A stretch of DNA of 64,000 nucleotides from DASUPK01 sp963800285. GTDB lineage: Bacteria; Actinomycetota; Thermoleophilia; Solirubrobacterales; 70-9. Within the stretch, counting starts at the first letter, position 1, and every line of letters begins with the position of its first letter. Position numbers and translations under genes: made by a program. The notes beneath the pieces were generated by a model, which did no database searches, was not told the origin of the DNA, and saw only the letters and a program-made list of their open reading frames with translations. The DNA lies in assembly GCA_963800285.1 (NCBI GenBank), contig CAWDAL010000029.1:134077-198076 (forward strand). Direction: 5' to 3'. Of the stretch, positions 30,848 through 39,581 are shown in pieces.

Positions 30848-32074
30848 CTACTTGATCAGCAACTGGCTGAAGACCCCGAAGTGGTCCGACGACCAGAGGC
30901 CGTGCTTGTAGGTGGACGTGAGCGCCCCCTTCTTGAACTTGATCCTCTTGCTCGCGGTCATGATGTGGTCGACCCGGTGGGTGATCCCGGCGGCACTCGG
31001 GTTGCTCAGGTTCGGGTCCTGGATGCAGCACCCGAACGGCGGAGGCTTCAGCGCCCGCTCACTGTACCCCCCGGAACGCAGCGCCAGATAGGCCAGAGAG
31101 TCTCCCGGGAGCACCTGATCGCCGTGAACCGGGAAATCCGAGTTGAAGTCGCCGATCAATAGCGTCGGCAGCTTCGTCGTCGCCGGCCCATTCGGCCCGA
31201 CCAGCTCCTTGGCCTGCGCCTCACGGATCCCGCCCTTCGCGTAGGTCTTCCCGTCGCTGCCGCTGTTGCTGGCCGCGCTGTCGAAGGCCTCCAGGTGGCT
31301 GTCCACCACGTGCACCTTGCGGCCGTTCTTCTTCACGTTGACGGCCGCCCAGCCGCGGGTCACATCGACGGGCAGCACGCCACCGACCGTCACGCGGAGC
31401 AGCGTGTTGAAGTGACCGCCCTGAGCGTTGCTGAGCTTGATGCCGGCGTTCTTGCGGACCAGGATCGCGTCCCGCATCGTCAGCCGCTCGTTGTGGCACT
31501 GGCTGGGGCAGGCACTGAGGCCGCCCGTGCCCTGGTTCACGGGGAGCTCGAAGTCGAACTCCTGCTCGACGCTGGCGATCTTGTAGCGCAGCGGCTTCTT
31601 GCCCTTCTTCTTCTTGCCCTTCTTGTTCAGCTTCGCGAGCAGGTCGCTGAGGAAGTCTCCGCCCGCGGGATCCGTCTGCGTAGCCTTCGGGCCGTTTGTG
31701 ACTGCGCCCAGGTCATAGGGCCCGGTGCGCCACCACGCAGCCTCCTGGAGGCCGACCACGTCGGGCTTCTTCTTCTTGATCTCATTCGCGAGCAGCGTGG
31801 ACCGGATCGTCGGGAACTGCGTCACGTGCACTTGCTGCTCGATCTTGTACGCGGCGTCGACCGCCTCGCCGATGGTGTTCGCTTCGAGAGCCGGGGTGAG
31901 GTCAGCGCCCAGATACAGGTTGCGCGTCATGACGCTCAGCTGATGGCCCTTCTTCTTGCCCTTGGCATCGGCGGTACCGGGGAGCAGCGTCAGGCCCAGG
32001 GCGAGAATCAGCCCGAGGACCAGCGCCATCCCGAAACGCCCCCGCTTGCCCGGGAATAGATGTGCGTGAGTCAA
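30848..32074 (-). CDS. Exported endonuclease/exonuclease/phosphatase-family protein
   Basis: 408 aa with a signal peptide (MALVLGLILALGLTLLPGTADA, about 16-38 in total). EEP fold: LSVMTRNLYLGADL (Asn), DVVGLQEAAWW (metal-binding Glu), VVDSHLEAF, LLIGDFNSD, and the C-terminal HRVDHIM and SDHFGVF (catalytic His). Insertions are Lys-rich (KGKKKGHQ after the signal; KKGKKKKGKK near 155). Two Cys pairs (ACPSQC, GCC) may form disulfides, fitting export. Substrate (DNA, RNA, phospholipid or sphingolipid) is not determined. It is followed by a strong terminator. Confidence 0.85.
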   Translation of the reverse strand: MTHAHLFPGKRGRFGMALVLGLILALGLTLLPGTADAKGKKKGHQLSVMTRNLYLGADLTPALEANTIGEAVDAAYKIEQQVHVTQFPTIRSTLLANEIKKKKPDVVGLQEAAWWRTGPYDLGAVTNGPKATQTDPAGGDFLSDLLAKLNKKGKKKKGKKPLRYKIASVEQEFDFELPVNQGTGGLSACPSQCHNERLTMRDAILVRKNAGIKLSNAQGGHFNTLLRVTVGGVLPVDVTRGWAAVNVKKNGRKVHVVDSHLEAFDSAASNSGSDGKTYAKGGIREAQAKELVGPNGPATTKLPTLLIGDFNSDFPVHGDQVLPGDSLAYLALRSGGYSERALKPPPFGCCIQDPNLSNPSAAGITHRVDHIMTASKRIKFKKGALTSTYKHGLWSSDHFGVFSQLLIK

Positions 32075-32214
32075 CAGAAACTCCTTTCTCAGAGGGTCCC
32101 GTTGTCACGCATCGGTGCGTGCGGTCCCCTCGAGTCCTCTCTCCGTGGGTACTAACAACGCTATTTCACGCAGAGTTGCGGGCAAAACCGAACTCGCCTG
32201 AGAACTCGGTGGCA

Positions 32215-32607
32215 CTAGGGGCCCTGCCCGGCGACCTGCGAGACGAAGGTGGCGACCTCGTCGGCCTGCTGGCCTGAGAGGACGCCCTTCGGCATCCGTC
32301 CCGCGACACCGTTGTTGATGGCACTGAGGACGCGGGGCTTGATCGTCGCGGGATCGGGAGCGCTGGCGCTCGGCGGGGCGAGGAGCTCGTCGAGGTTGGG
32401 GCCGATGACGCCGTCGGTGCCGGCCTTGGCGAGGGTGTGGCAGGCGCCGCAGTTCGTGACGAAGAGATCCTTGCCGGCCTGGAGGCTGGCCGGGACGTCC
32501 TCGGGGGACGCGCTCTGGGAGCCCTCGTGCGTGATCGCCCAGGCGGGGACCCCGATCCCGAGGATCAACACGACCAATCCGAACATGACGAAGGTGCTGC
32601 GCTTCAT
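32215..32607 (-). CDS. Membrane-anchored c-type cytochrome
   Basis: 130 aa from the ATG at 32607, which overlaps the stop of nth (ATGA). N-terminal membrane anchor/signal (FVMFGLVVLILGIGVPAWAI). Haem motif C53-G-A-C56-H57 (NCGACHTLA) and a likely axial Met105 in AGRMPKG. Class I mono-haem cytochrome domain. It acts outside the membrane in electron transfer; the redox partner is not in the window. Its coupling to a DNA-repair gene is probably just gene packing. Confidence 0.9.
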   Translation of the reverse strand: MKRSTFVMFGLVVLILGIGVPAWAITHEGSQSASPEDVPASLQAGKDLFVTNCGACHTLAKAGTDGVIGPNLDELLAPPSASAPDPATIKPRVLSAINNGVAGRMPKGVLSGQQADEVATFVSQVAGQGP

Positions 32608-33368
32608 TTCCGGCGAGGCAGCATATTGCTCTTGTAGTACGGGCACATCCGGCGCAGGCCGCACTCGCCGCAACGCGGCTTCGGGCGGCAGACGGCCCGG
32701 CCGTGCTGGATCAGGTTGATGTGGAGCTCGTAGGCATCCTCCGGCGGCGTGATGGCGAGCATCTCGTCGTGGGCCTCCTCGAACGGGGCCCCCTGCCGGA
32801 ACAGGCCAAGCCGGCCGCCAACCCGGTGGACGTGGGTGTCCACAGGGACCTCCGGTCGTCCGAAGGCGAAGATCATCACGCAGGCCGCGGTCTTGCGCCC
32901 GACCCCCGGTAGGTCGTCGAGGTAGGAGAGGGCCTCCTCGCGTGGCGCCTCCGCGAGCCAGTCCAGGTCGGGGTGGTCGCCCAGCCGGCCGAGGATCTCC
33001 TGGATCCGGGGCGCCTTGGTGACGCTCAGTCCCCCCGGCTTGATCGCCGCCTCGATCTCCTCGGTCGGCGCGTCGCGCACCTGCTCCCAGGTCGCGAAGC
33101 GCTCGCGCAGGCGGTTGTAGGCAACGTCGCGGTTGCGGTCGTTGGTGTTCTGGGAGAGCACGGTGCGAACCAGCTCGGCGATCGGGTGCCCGTGCGGCTG
33201 GTTCACGGGCCGCCCGTAGAGCTCGCGGAGGCGATCGCGGATCGCGATCACGCGCCGGCGCGGTGGACGGCGCCACTCCGGATCTCGCTTCGGGATCCGA
33301 GGCGGAATGCCGGGAGGGAGCGTCGCGGTGCTCCCGTCGGCGAGCACGACCTTGCTGGGCAGGGGCAC
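32604..33368 (-). CDS. nth: Endonuclease III (DNA glycosylase/AP lyase)
   Basis: 254 aa. HhH-GPD fold: LVRTVLSQNTNDRNRDVAY, then LPGVGRKTAACVM with catalytic K159, and VPVDTHVHRVGGRLG with D177. The [4Fe-4S] cluster C-x6-C-x2-C-x5-C is complete near the C-terminus (CRPKPRCGECGLRRMC). It removes oxidised pyrimidines. The about 40-residue N-terminal extension (MPLPSKVVLADGSTATLPPG) is unusual for Nth. It is divergent from the hydrolase at 33453, with a hairpin repeat between. Confidence 0.93.
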   Translation of the reverse strand: MPLPSKVVLADGSTATLPPGIPPRIPKRDPEWRRPPRRRVIAIRDRLRELYGRPVNQPHGHPIAELVRTVLSQNTNDRNRDVAYNRLRERFATWEQVRDAPTEEIEAAIKPGGLSVTKAPRIQEILGRLGDHPDLDWLAEAPREEALSYLDDLPGVGRKTAACVMIFAFGRPEVPVDTHVHRVGGRLGLFRQGAPFEEAHDEMLAITPPEDAYELHINLIQHGRAVCRPKPRCGECGLRRMCPYYKSNMLPRRK

Positions 33369-33375
33369 GCCCCTA

Positions 33376-33407
33376 TTAAACGGGTTCCGACTGCGGCGGA
33401 CCCTCGC
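33376..33407. repeat. Hairpin repeat family 1, copy 5
   Basis: TTAAACGGGTTCCG, loop ACTGCGG, CGGACCCTCGC. GGGT pairs with ACCC and CCG with CGG, with the same unpaired T. The loop is longer than in the other copies. It lies in the short space between nth and the divergent hydrolase gene, so it is not a 3' terminator here. Confidence 0.55.
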
Positions 33408-33452
33408 TTAAAGTCCGCGCCCACCTTGACCTCCATCGAGACCGGAACCGTG

Positions 33453-34268
33453 ATGGTCGATGGCGTCTCCACCTTCTTCCGGCGGGTGAAGGGAGACGGG
33501 CCGCCGGCTGTCTTCGTCCATGGCAATCCGACGCATTCCGAGGACTGGCAGCCGTTCCTCGAGCGGATGCCCGGCCCCGCTTTGGCATTCGACCTCCCCG
33601 GCTGGGGACGCTCCGAGCGGCCATTTCCCCGCGAATTCGATTACTCGATGGATGGGCTGGCGAGGTTCACCAGGCGCTTCCTGCAGCGGATGGCCGTGGA
33701 GGATCACTCCCTGGTGATGCACGACTGGGGCTCGCTGGCTCTGATCGGTGCACAGGAGGAGCCCGATCGGATCAGGCGGCTGGTGATCATGAACGCAGTC
33801 GTCCTGCTGCCCGGCTACCGCTGGCACCGGACCGCCCGCGTCTGGCGCACGAGGGGCCTGGGAGAGCTCTCCAACAGGATCTGGACCCGGCGCCTGCTCG
33901 ACCTCGGCCTGCGCGAGTCACGCGGCGACTGGAGCCGGCACGACCCTGCCTTCATCGACACGGTCTGGGATCACCTCGACAGCGGCACGTTCGAGGCGAT
34001 CCTGCGGCTCTACCGCTCGGCTCCGCCCGACCGGCTGGCGGCAGCGGGCGAGCGCCTGGGATCGATCCGGGCGCCGGCACTGGTCGTCTGGGGCGGCCGG
34101 GACCGCTATCTCCCGGCGCGCTTCGGGCCCGCCTACGCGGAGCGCCTGCCGAATTCCGAGCTGATCGAGCTTCCAGAGGCGGGCCACTGGCCCTGGATCG
34201 ACGCCCCGGAGGTCGTCGATCGGGTGATCCGCTTCCTCACAACCGACAAAGAGTTCCGCAATTCCTGA
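33453..34268 (+). CDS. Alpha/beta hydrolase, haloalkane-dehalogenase-like
   Basis: 271 aa from the ATG at 33453 (GTG just before it, and TTG at 33426, are alternatives). HGNPTHSEDW (23-32) supplies the oxyanion hole and N25. The nucleophile elbow VMHDWGSLALIG gives Asp91 followed by Trp92. LVVWGGRDRYLP supplies the acid and AGHWPWID the base His245. An Asp rather than Ser nucleophile, with HGNP and DW, is the pattern of haloalkane dehalogenases and relatives. Epoxide-hydrolase or dehalogenase activity is likely; the substrate is unknown. Confidence 0.85.
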   Translation: MVDGVSTFFRRVKGDGPPAVFVHGNPTHSEDWQPFLERMPGPALAFDLPGWGRSERPFPREFDYSMDGLARFTRRFLQRMAVEDHSLVMHDWGSLALIGAQEEPDRIRRLVIMNAVVLLPGYRWHRTARVWRTRGLGELSNRIWTRRLLDLGLRESRGDWSRHDPAFIDTVWDHLDSGTFEAILRLYRSAPPDRLAAAGERLGSIRAPALVVWGGRDRYLPARFGPAYAERLPNSELIELPEAGHWPWIDAPEVVDRVIRFLTTDKEFRNS

Positions 34269-34275
34269 CGAAGGT

Positions 34276-34315
34276 GTTACTGCGACGTAACCAAACGCCG
34301 CCTGGTCACTAGAAT
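34276..34315 (+). promoter_or_regulatory. Candidate promoter/operator of the inositol-lipid cluster
   Basis: GTTAC (34276-34280), six bases, GTAAC (34287-34291) form an inverted repeat. TAGAAT at 34310-34315 could be a -10, nine bases before the ATG, so the transcript would be leaderless or nearly so. The -35 would overlap the right arm (GTAACC, 17-base spacing). Confidence 0.4.
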
Positions 34316-34324
34316 CTCCCGGTC

Positions 34325-35089
34325 ATGCGTGCCCTGATCGACAAAATCGGCAATTGGCTACCTCACGGGTATGGGGACGCGGCGCGGCAGCTGGGTCTGT
34401 TCGTGCTCGCGGAGCTGAGCTATGAGGCCGTGCGAGGCGTCGCCGACGGCGAGCGCGCGACCGCGTTCGTCAACGGCCAGAACGTGATCGATTTCGAGCG
34501 GAGCACGCACACGTTCTTCGAGCCCAACCTCCAGGCGGTCTTCATCCATCACCAATGGATCATCGACTTCGCGAACTTCATGTACATGAACAGCCACTTC
34601 GTCGTGACCACGGCGTTCCTGGTCTGGCTCTACCTCTTCAGGAACCAGAATTTTTACTTCGTGCGCAACATGTTCATGGTTGCTATGGGCCTCGCCGTAG
34701 TCGGCTATGCGGTCCTGCCCACCGCGCCCCCGCGGCTCTACCCGGACACTGGACTCGTGGACACCATCACCCAATACGCCCAGGTCAACCATGACTCCGG
34801 TCTCGTCAAGCTCTTCATCAATCCCTACGCCGCGATCCCCAGCATGCACGTCGCCTTCTCGACCATGATCGGGGTCACCGGGGTGTTGATCTCCAGGCAC
34901 ACCATCACCAAGGTCTTATGGGCCGCCTATCCGCTGCTCGTCTTCTGGGTTGTGATCGTCACCGCGAACCACTTCTGGGTTGACGCTGGTTTCGGTCTGC
35001 TCGTCGCGGCGCTGTCGGCCGTCACCGCCCTACAGGTACTGGCCCGCGTCCGGCCGGCCGTCTGGTCCTGGCGGCCAGCAACGGCTTGA
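34325..35089 (+). CDS. PAP2-superfamily membrane phosphatase/phosphotransferase
   Basis: 254 aa, five to six membrane segments. PAP2_3-type motifs: GYAVLPTAPPR (127-137), PSMH with H175, and NHFWVDAGFG with H216 and D220. These resemble the catalytic residues of lipid phosphatases and of Aur1-like inositol-phosphoryl transferases. First gene of a plus-strand cluster with a second PAP2 protein, a CDP-alcohol phosphatidyltransferase and Ino1. It could dephosphorylate phosphatidylinositol phosphate or transfer phosphoinositol to a lipid acceptor (inference). The stop overlaps the next start (TTGA). Confidence 0.88.
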   Translation: MRALIDKIGNWLPHGYGDAARQLGLFVLAELSYEAVRGVADGERATAFVNGQNVIDFERSTHTFFEPNLQAVFIHHQWIIDFANFMYMNSHFVVTTAFLVWLYLFRNQNFYFVRNMFMVAMGLAVVGYAVLPTAPPRLYPDTGLVDTITQYAQVNHDSGLVKLFINPYAAIPSMHVAFSTMIGVTGVLISRHTITKVLWAAYPLLVFWVVIVTANHFWVDAGFGLLVAALSAVTALQVLARVRPAVWSWRPATA

Positions 35090-36729
35090 GCGCGCGGGAG
35101 GCTCTCCGCCGCTACGGCGAGCCGGGGCTGGTGGCGGCTGCTCTCGGCGCCGCTTATCTGATCATCCAGCCGGACAGCGCGGATCACGCGGCGCAGGTGT
35201 TTCGCTCGGGCCTGTTCGCGAACGAGGGCATCGTCACCTGGGACAACTTCTGGTTCGGCGGCCACCACCTGCCGGGCTACGGGATCCTGCTGCCGATTCT
35301 GAGCTCCGTGATCGGCACACGGCTGGTCGGCGTGCTCGCGACGATCGCCGCCGCGCTGCTCTTCTCGGCGATCGCCTACCGGCGATTCGGGGACCGGGCG
35401 CGGCTCGGCGTCATCTGGTTCGCGACGGCGACGGCGATCAGCCTGTTCACGGGCAGGCTCACCTTCGCGCTCGGCGTAGCGGTGGCGCTCTGCGCGGTGC
35501 TCGCGGCGCAGCGGGGGCGACGGATGCTGGCGATCGGCTTCGCGGTCCTGACGCCCTTCGCCAGCCCCGTCGCGGCCCTGTTCCTCGCCTGCGGCGTGGT
35601 CGCGTACGCGATCGCGGAGCGCAGCCGCAGGGGTCTGGAGCTCGCGGTGGTCACCGTCGGTGTCGCCCTCCTGATCTCGGCCGCCTTCCCGGAGGGAGGC
35701 ACCGAGCCGTTCGACTTCTCGAGCTTCGAGCCGGCGATCCTCGTCGCCATCGCGGTCTTCGTCGCCCTGCCTCCGGAGGAGCGGCTGCTCCGCTACGGCG
35801 TCGCGGTTTACGCCGCGGCCCTCTCGGGCGCCTTCCTGATCCAGAGCCCGATGGGCGGCAACGCGACCCGGCTGGGATCGCTGCTGCTCGGTCCGATCCT
35901 GGCCTTCGGCCTGTGGCGACGGCAGAGGTTCGCGCTCGTCCTGCTGGTGCCCGTCCTGATCTACTGGCAGTGGTCGCCGGTCGTCCGCGACCTCGAGGAG
36001 GTGAACGCGCAACCCTCGGTCACCGCCGGGTACTACGCGCCGCTGGTCGACTTCCTCCGCGGGCAGCCCCATCGCGATGCCCAGCGCGTCGAGGTGCTTC
36101 CGGAAGCCCACCACTGGGAGTCCGCGTACGTCCCCGACGGGATCTACATCGCCCGCGGCTGGGAGCGCCAGCTCGACCGCAAGCTCAATCCGCTCTTCTA
36201 CCAATCCGCCCCGATCACCGGGCGCCAGTACCGGAGCTGGCTGGATGACATCGGGGTGGGCTACGTGGCGGTGCCCCGCGCTCCGCTCGACTACGCGGCC
36301 CTGGGAGAGAAGAAGCTGATCAAGAAGGGCCCGCCCTCGTATCTCGAGAAGGTCTTCCACAGCAAGAACTGGACCGTCTACGCGGTCGACAATCCCTCGC
36401 CCCTGGCGATCGGGGGCAAGATGGTGAAGCTCACGCCGCAGGGCTTCGTCGTCGACGCGAGCGCACCCGGAACGGTGCTCGTGCGAGTGCACTGGACGCC
36501 GTACTGGTCGATCGAGAAGGGAACCGGGTGCGTCGAGCAGGCGCCGGGCGGCTACACGATGATCGACGTCACCACTCCCGGCCGCTTCCGAGTCGGGATC
36601 GACTTCTCACCGGTGCGGGCGGTGAGCTCGGGCCCGCGCTGCCATCAGGATCCCGTGATCCAGTACGGCACGGCCCAGTCCGCGGCCAGCCGCGCCGCCG
36701 GAATCGCCCACATGGGCGGCAACCCGTGA
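35086..36729 (+). CDS. Large multi-pass membrane protein, glycosyltransferase-like
   Basis: 547 aa, TTG start overlapping the PAP2 stop; the stop overlaps the next PAP2 start (GTGA). About nine to ten membrane segments span residues 10-310. A soluble extracellular part follows (about 320-547: PVVRDLEEVN, LPEAHHWESAYVP, GWERQLDRKLNPLFY, a beta-rich C-terminus). The pattern of N-terminal helices with an external DxxxxxxxxF loop (WDNFWFGGHHLPGY) recalls GT-C membrane glycosyltransferases or the PTPS-related membrane domain. Locked between two PAP2 genes, so probably acting on the same lipid or its glycan. Exact activity not recognised. Confidence 0.7.
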   Translation: MSAREALRRYGEPGLVAAALGAAYLIIQPDSADHAAQVFRSGLFANEGIVTWDNFWFGGHHLPGYGILLPILSSVIGTRLVGVLATIAAALLFSAIAYRRFGDRARLGVIWFATATAISLFTGRLTFALGVAVALCAVLAAQRGRRMLAIGFAVLTPFASPVAALFLACGVVAYAIAERSRRGLELAVVTVGVALLISAAFPEGGTEPFDFSSFEPAILVAIAVFVALPPEERLLRYGVAVYAAALSGAFLIQSPMGGNATRLGSLLLGPILAFGLWRRQRFALVLLVPVLIYWQWSPVVRDLEEVNAQPSVTAGYYAPLVDFLRGQPHRDAQRVEVLPEAHHWESAYVPDGIYIARGWERQLDRKLNPLFYQSAPITGRQYRSWLDDIGVGYVAVPRAPLDYAALGEKKLIKKGPPSYLEKVFHSKNWTVYAVDNPSPLAIGGKMVKLTPQGFVVDASAPGTVLVRVHWTPYWSIEKGTGCVEQAPGGYTMIDVTTPGRFRVGIDFSPVRAVSSGPRCHQDPVIQYGTAQSAASRAAGIAHMGGNP

Positions 36730-37538
36730 GTGCCGCCCGCCTGCGCAGGCTCAGCTTCCTGCCCCGCGGCCCGCTCGACCTCGCGCTCCAGCTCCTCCTG
36801 CTCGCGGCCGCCTACTGGCTGTGGAGGCACGGGCGGGGGGCCGTTACCTCCGGCATGGGGATCTCGTTCTCCCACGCGAGGGACATCGTCAGCGCCGAGC
36901 GCTCGCTCGGGCTGCTGATCGAGCCGAGCGTCCAGCATTGGGCGGTCGGCGCCGGGTGGCCCGCTGAGGTCGCGCGCTGGGGATACGCGAACCTCCACTT
37001 CAAGGGCAGCTGCCTGATGCTGGCGATCCTCTACTTCCGCTACCGGGGAAGCTTCGGCTTCGTCCGCAACGCCGTGTTCGCCGCGATGGCGATCTCGGTG
37101 ATCGGCTATGCCCTGTTCCCGACAGCGCCGCCCCGCTTCCTGCCCGAGCTCGGACTGGACCCCTCCAGCTCGGTGACGGGCAACAACCCGCTCCTCTCGA
37201 ATCCGGGCGACGCGCTCTTCAATCCGTTCGCGGCCATGCCCTCGATGCACGTCGGGCTCTCCGTGATCCTGGCTTGGTCGCTGGCGATGCTGGTCCGAAC
37301 CGCGGCGCTGCGCGGACTCCTCTTCGCGTATCCGCTCCTGATGACCTTCGTCGTCGTGGCCAGCGGCAACCACTTCTGGCTCGACGCGGTCTTCGGGCTT
37401 CTGACGGCGGCACTGGCGATCGGTGTCGCGATGCTGCTTGCTCGCCTGAATCCCGATTGGTCGTTCGGCCCCTTCAAGCGGACTGCGCCGGCGGGCGAGC
37501 TCGAACCACGGCCCGAGCCGGAGGCCGCCCCCGCCTAG
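36726..37538 (+). CDS. Second PAP2-superfamily membrane protein
   Basis: 270 aa from the GTG at 36726 (GTGA overlap). A paralogue of the protein at 34325: GYALFPTAPPR, PSMH and NHFWLD fall at the same residue numbers (H175, H216, D220). There are about six membrane segments and a Pro/Glu-rich C-terminal tail. Two related PAP2 enzymes flanking one membrane protein suggest two separate phosphoester steps, or a hetero-pair. It is followed after 13 bases by the CDP-alcohol phosphatidyltransferase. Confidence 0.87.
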   Translation: MSAARLRRLSFLPRGPLDLALQLLLLAAAYWLWRHGRGAVTSGMGISFSHARDIVSAERSLGLLIEPSVQHWAVGAGWPAEVARWGYANLHFKGSCLMLAILYFRYRGSFGFVRNAVFAAMAISVIGYALFPTAPPRFLPELGLDPSSSVTGNNPLLSNPGDALFNPFAAMPSMHVGLSVILAWSLAMLVRTAALRGLLFAYPLLMTFVVVASGNHFWLDAVFGLLTAALAIGVAMLLARLNPDWSFGPFKRTAPAGELEPRPEPEAAPA

Positions 37539-37551
37539 CGGGCGCGTTCCG

Positions 37552-38253
37552 ATGAGCATCGAGCAACGGGATCGTGTCGGAAACGGGGGGAACGGGCCGG
37601 CGACGAGGCCGACGACCGCGGCGGAGCTCTCGGCCACGGTCCGCAATCGCCTGATCGAGTCGCGGCTCACGCCGAACGCGATTTCGATGGTGGGTCTGGT
37701 GGGCAACCTGGCCGCGGCCGTTCTGATCTGGCAGGGCCTCTACTTCCTCGGTGGAGTCGCCTTCATCGTCGGCTCGGTCATGGACACACTCGATGGCCGC
37801 TACGCGCGAGCGTCGGGGAAGGGAACGCTCTTCGGTGCCTTTCTGGATTCGACGCTCGACCGAGTCGAGGAGGGCATCGTGCTCACCGCTGTGGCGTACC
37901 GCTTCGCGCTGACCGGCGACGAGTTCGCCGCCGCGATGTGCGTGGTGGTGGTGCTCGGCTCCCTGATGGTCTCCTACACGCGGGCCCGTGCGGAGGCGCT
38001 GGGCGTGGAGTGCAAGGTCGGGTTGGCCACGCGCCCCGTCCGAGTGGTCATACTTTCGATCGGCCTCGTGTTCGCGAAGGGTGCCGGACTATTCGATGCA
38101 GATCTTTTGGCTCCGGCCATCTACGCTATGGCGGCGCTGACCGCTTTCACCGTGGTGCAGCGGGTATGGCACGTGAGGAACGCGCTCATCCAGCGCGGCG
38201 CGGAATCGCACCAGGCCCCCGCCGATCCCGCGCTTGGGGCCGACGACGTGTAA
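37552..38253 (+). CDS. CDP-alcohol phosphatidyltransferase, probably phosphatidylinositol-phosphate synthase
   Basis: 233 aa, about six membrane segments. The complete motif D-x2-DG-x2-AR-x8-G-x3-D-x3-D is at D78, D81, D99 and D103 (MDTLDGRYARASGK...). Family knowledge: the actinobacterial enzymes of this type join CDP-diacylglycerol to inositol-1-phosphate to give phosphatidylinositol phosphate. The adjacent Ino1 gene (63 bases on) makes exactly that inositol phosphate, which supports this substrate over glycerol phosphate. Integral to the inner membrane. Confidence 0.88.
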   Translation: MSIEQRDRVGNGGNGPATRPTTAAELSATVRNRLIESRLTPNAISMVGLVGNLAAAVLIWQGLYFLGGVAFIVGSVMDTLDGRYARASGKGTLFGAFLDSTLDRVEEGIVLTAVAYRFALTGDEFAAAMCVVVVLGSLMVSYTRARAEALGVECKVGLATRPVRVVILSIGLVFAKGAGLFDADLLAPAIYAMAALTAFTVVQRVWHVRNALIQRGAESHQAPADPALGADDV

Positions 38254-38316
38254 CCACGCACCGGCGGGAGTGTCGTTTCAGAGCTGAGACTTCTTATCTA
38301 GGAGGATTCCCCAGAG

Positions 38317-39513
38317 ATGAGCACCGTGAATGGAAGAGCCAACGGCGCCCGGCGCAACGGCGCTCGTGACGAGAAGGTTCGCGTCGCGATAGTCGGTGTC
38401 GGTAACTGCGCGAGCTCTTTCGTGCAGGGCGTCCAGTACTACAAGGACGCGGACCCCGCCGAGCGGGTTCCCGGCCTGATGCACGTCGATCTTGGCGGGT
38501 ACCACGTCAGCGACATCGAGTTCACCGCCGCCTTCGACATCGATGTCGACAAGGTCGGCAAGGACCTGTCAGAGGCGATCTGGTCAGGGCAGAACAACAC
38601 CTACAAGTTCTCCGACGTACCCAACCTCGGGGTCAAGGTCCATCGCGGCATGACCCACGACGGGCTCGGCAAGTATCTGAAGGAGAAGATCACCAAGGCC
38701 CCGGGGGAGACCGCCGACATCGTCGGGATCCTGCAGGACACGCAGACCGACATGCTGGTCTGCTACCTGCCGGTCGGCTCCGAGCAGGCGACCAAGTGGT
38801 ACGTGGAGCAGGCGCTGGCGGCGGGCGTCGGATTCGTCAACTGCCTGCCGGTCTTCATCGCCCGCGAGGACTACTGGGACAAGCGCTTCAAGGATGCGGG
38901 CCTGCCGATCATCGGGGACGACATCAAGTCTCAGGTCGGCGCAACGATCGTCCACCGTCAGCTGGCGAGGTTGTTCGCTGACCGCGGCGTGAGCATGGAG
39001 CGCACGAGCCAGCTCAACGTCGGCGGCAACATGGACTTCTACAACATGCTCGAGCGCGAGCGGCTGGAGTCCAAGAAGATCTCGAAGACCAACGCGGTCA
39101 CCTCGATCATGGACCACGAGCTGGCGCCCGAGAATGTGCACGTGGGCCCGTCGGACTACGTCCCGTGGCTGACCGACCGCAAGTGGGCGCACATCCGCGT
39201 CGAGGGCAAGGCGTTCGGCGACGTGCCTCTCAACGTCGAGCTCAAGCTCGAGGTCTGGGACTCGCCGAACTCCGCCGGCATCGTCATCGACGCCACCAGG
39301 ATCGTGAAGCTGGCCCTGAACCACGGCATCTCCGGCCAGCTGGACGGCCCCTCGAGCTACCTGATGAAGTCGCCGCACACGCAGCGACCGGACTCGGAGG
39401 CTCGCGAGAAGACCGAGGAGTTCATCGCCAAGTACGCCAGGGAGCGCGGCCTGCCTGCGGAGAAGGCGAAGAAGGCGAAGAAGGGCAAGAAGGCCAAGGC
39501 GAAGGCCAAGTAG
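38317..39513 (+). CDS. ino1: Inositol-3-phosphate synthase
   Basis: 398 aa; AGGAGG lies upstream at 38301-38306. It converts glucose-6-phosphate to myo-inositol-3-phosphate with NAD. Rossmann motif VRVAIVGVGNCASSFVQGV (about 21-39). NVGGNMDFYNML, the KISKTNAVTSIM lysine region and DSPNSAGIVIDATR are family motifs. Actinobacterial short form. A Lys/Ala-rich C-terminal tail (KKAKKAKKGKKAKAKAK) is unusual. It is followed by an intrinsic terminator and stands next to the phosphatidyltransferase that would use its product. Confidence 0.96.
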   Translation: MSTVNGRANGARRNGARDEKVRVAIVGVGNCASSFVQGVQYYKDADPAERVPGLMHVDLGGYHVSDIEFTAAFDIDVDKVGKDLSEAIWSGQNNTYKFSDVPNLGVKVHRGMTHDGLGKYLKEKITKAPGETADIVGILQDTQTDMLVCYLPVGSEQATKWYVEQALAAGVGFVNCLPVFIAREDYWDKRFKDAGLPIIGDDIKSQVGATIVHRQLARLFADRGVSMERTSQLNVGGNMDFYNMLERERLESKKISKTNAVTSIMDHELAPENVHVGPSDYVPWLTDRKWAHIRVEGKAFGDVPLNVELKLEVWDSPNSAGIVIDATRIVKLALNHGISGQLDGPSSYLMKSPHTQRPDSEAREKTEEFIAKYARERGLPAEKAKKAKKGKKAKAKAK

Positions 39514-39540
39514 CGAACGTCTGATAGACGCTTGAAGAAG

Positions 39541-39564
39541 CGGGCCCCTCGGGGCCCGTTTCTC
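39541..39564 (+). terminator. Intrinsic terminator after ino1
   Basis: CGGGCCCC, TC, GGGGCCCG (39541-39558), probably folding with a 4-base loop, followed by TTTCTC. It lies 28 bases after the ino1 stop and 24 bases before the next start. Confidence 0.8.
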
Positions 39565-39581
39565 GTCCGTATGCTGCGGCG

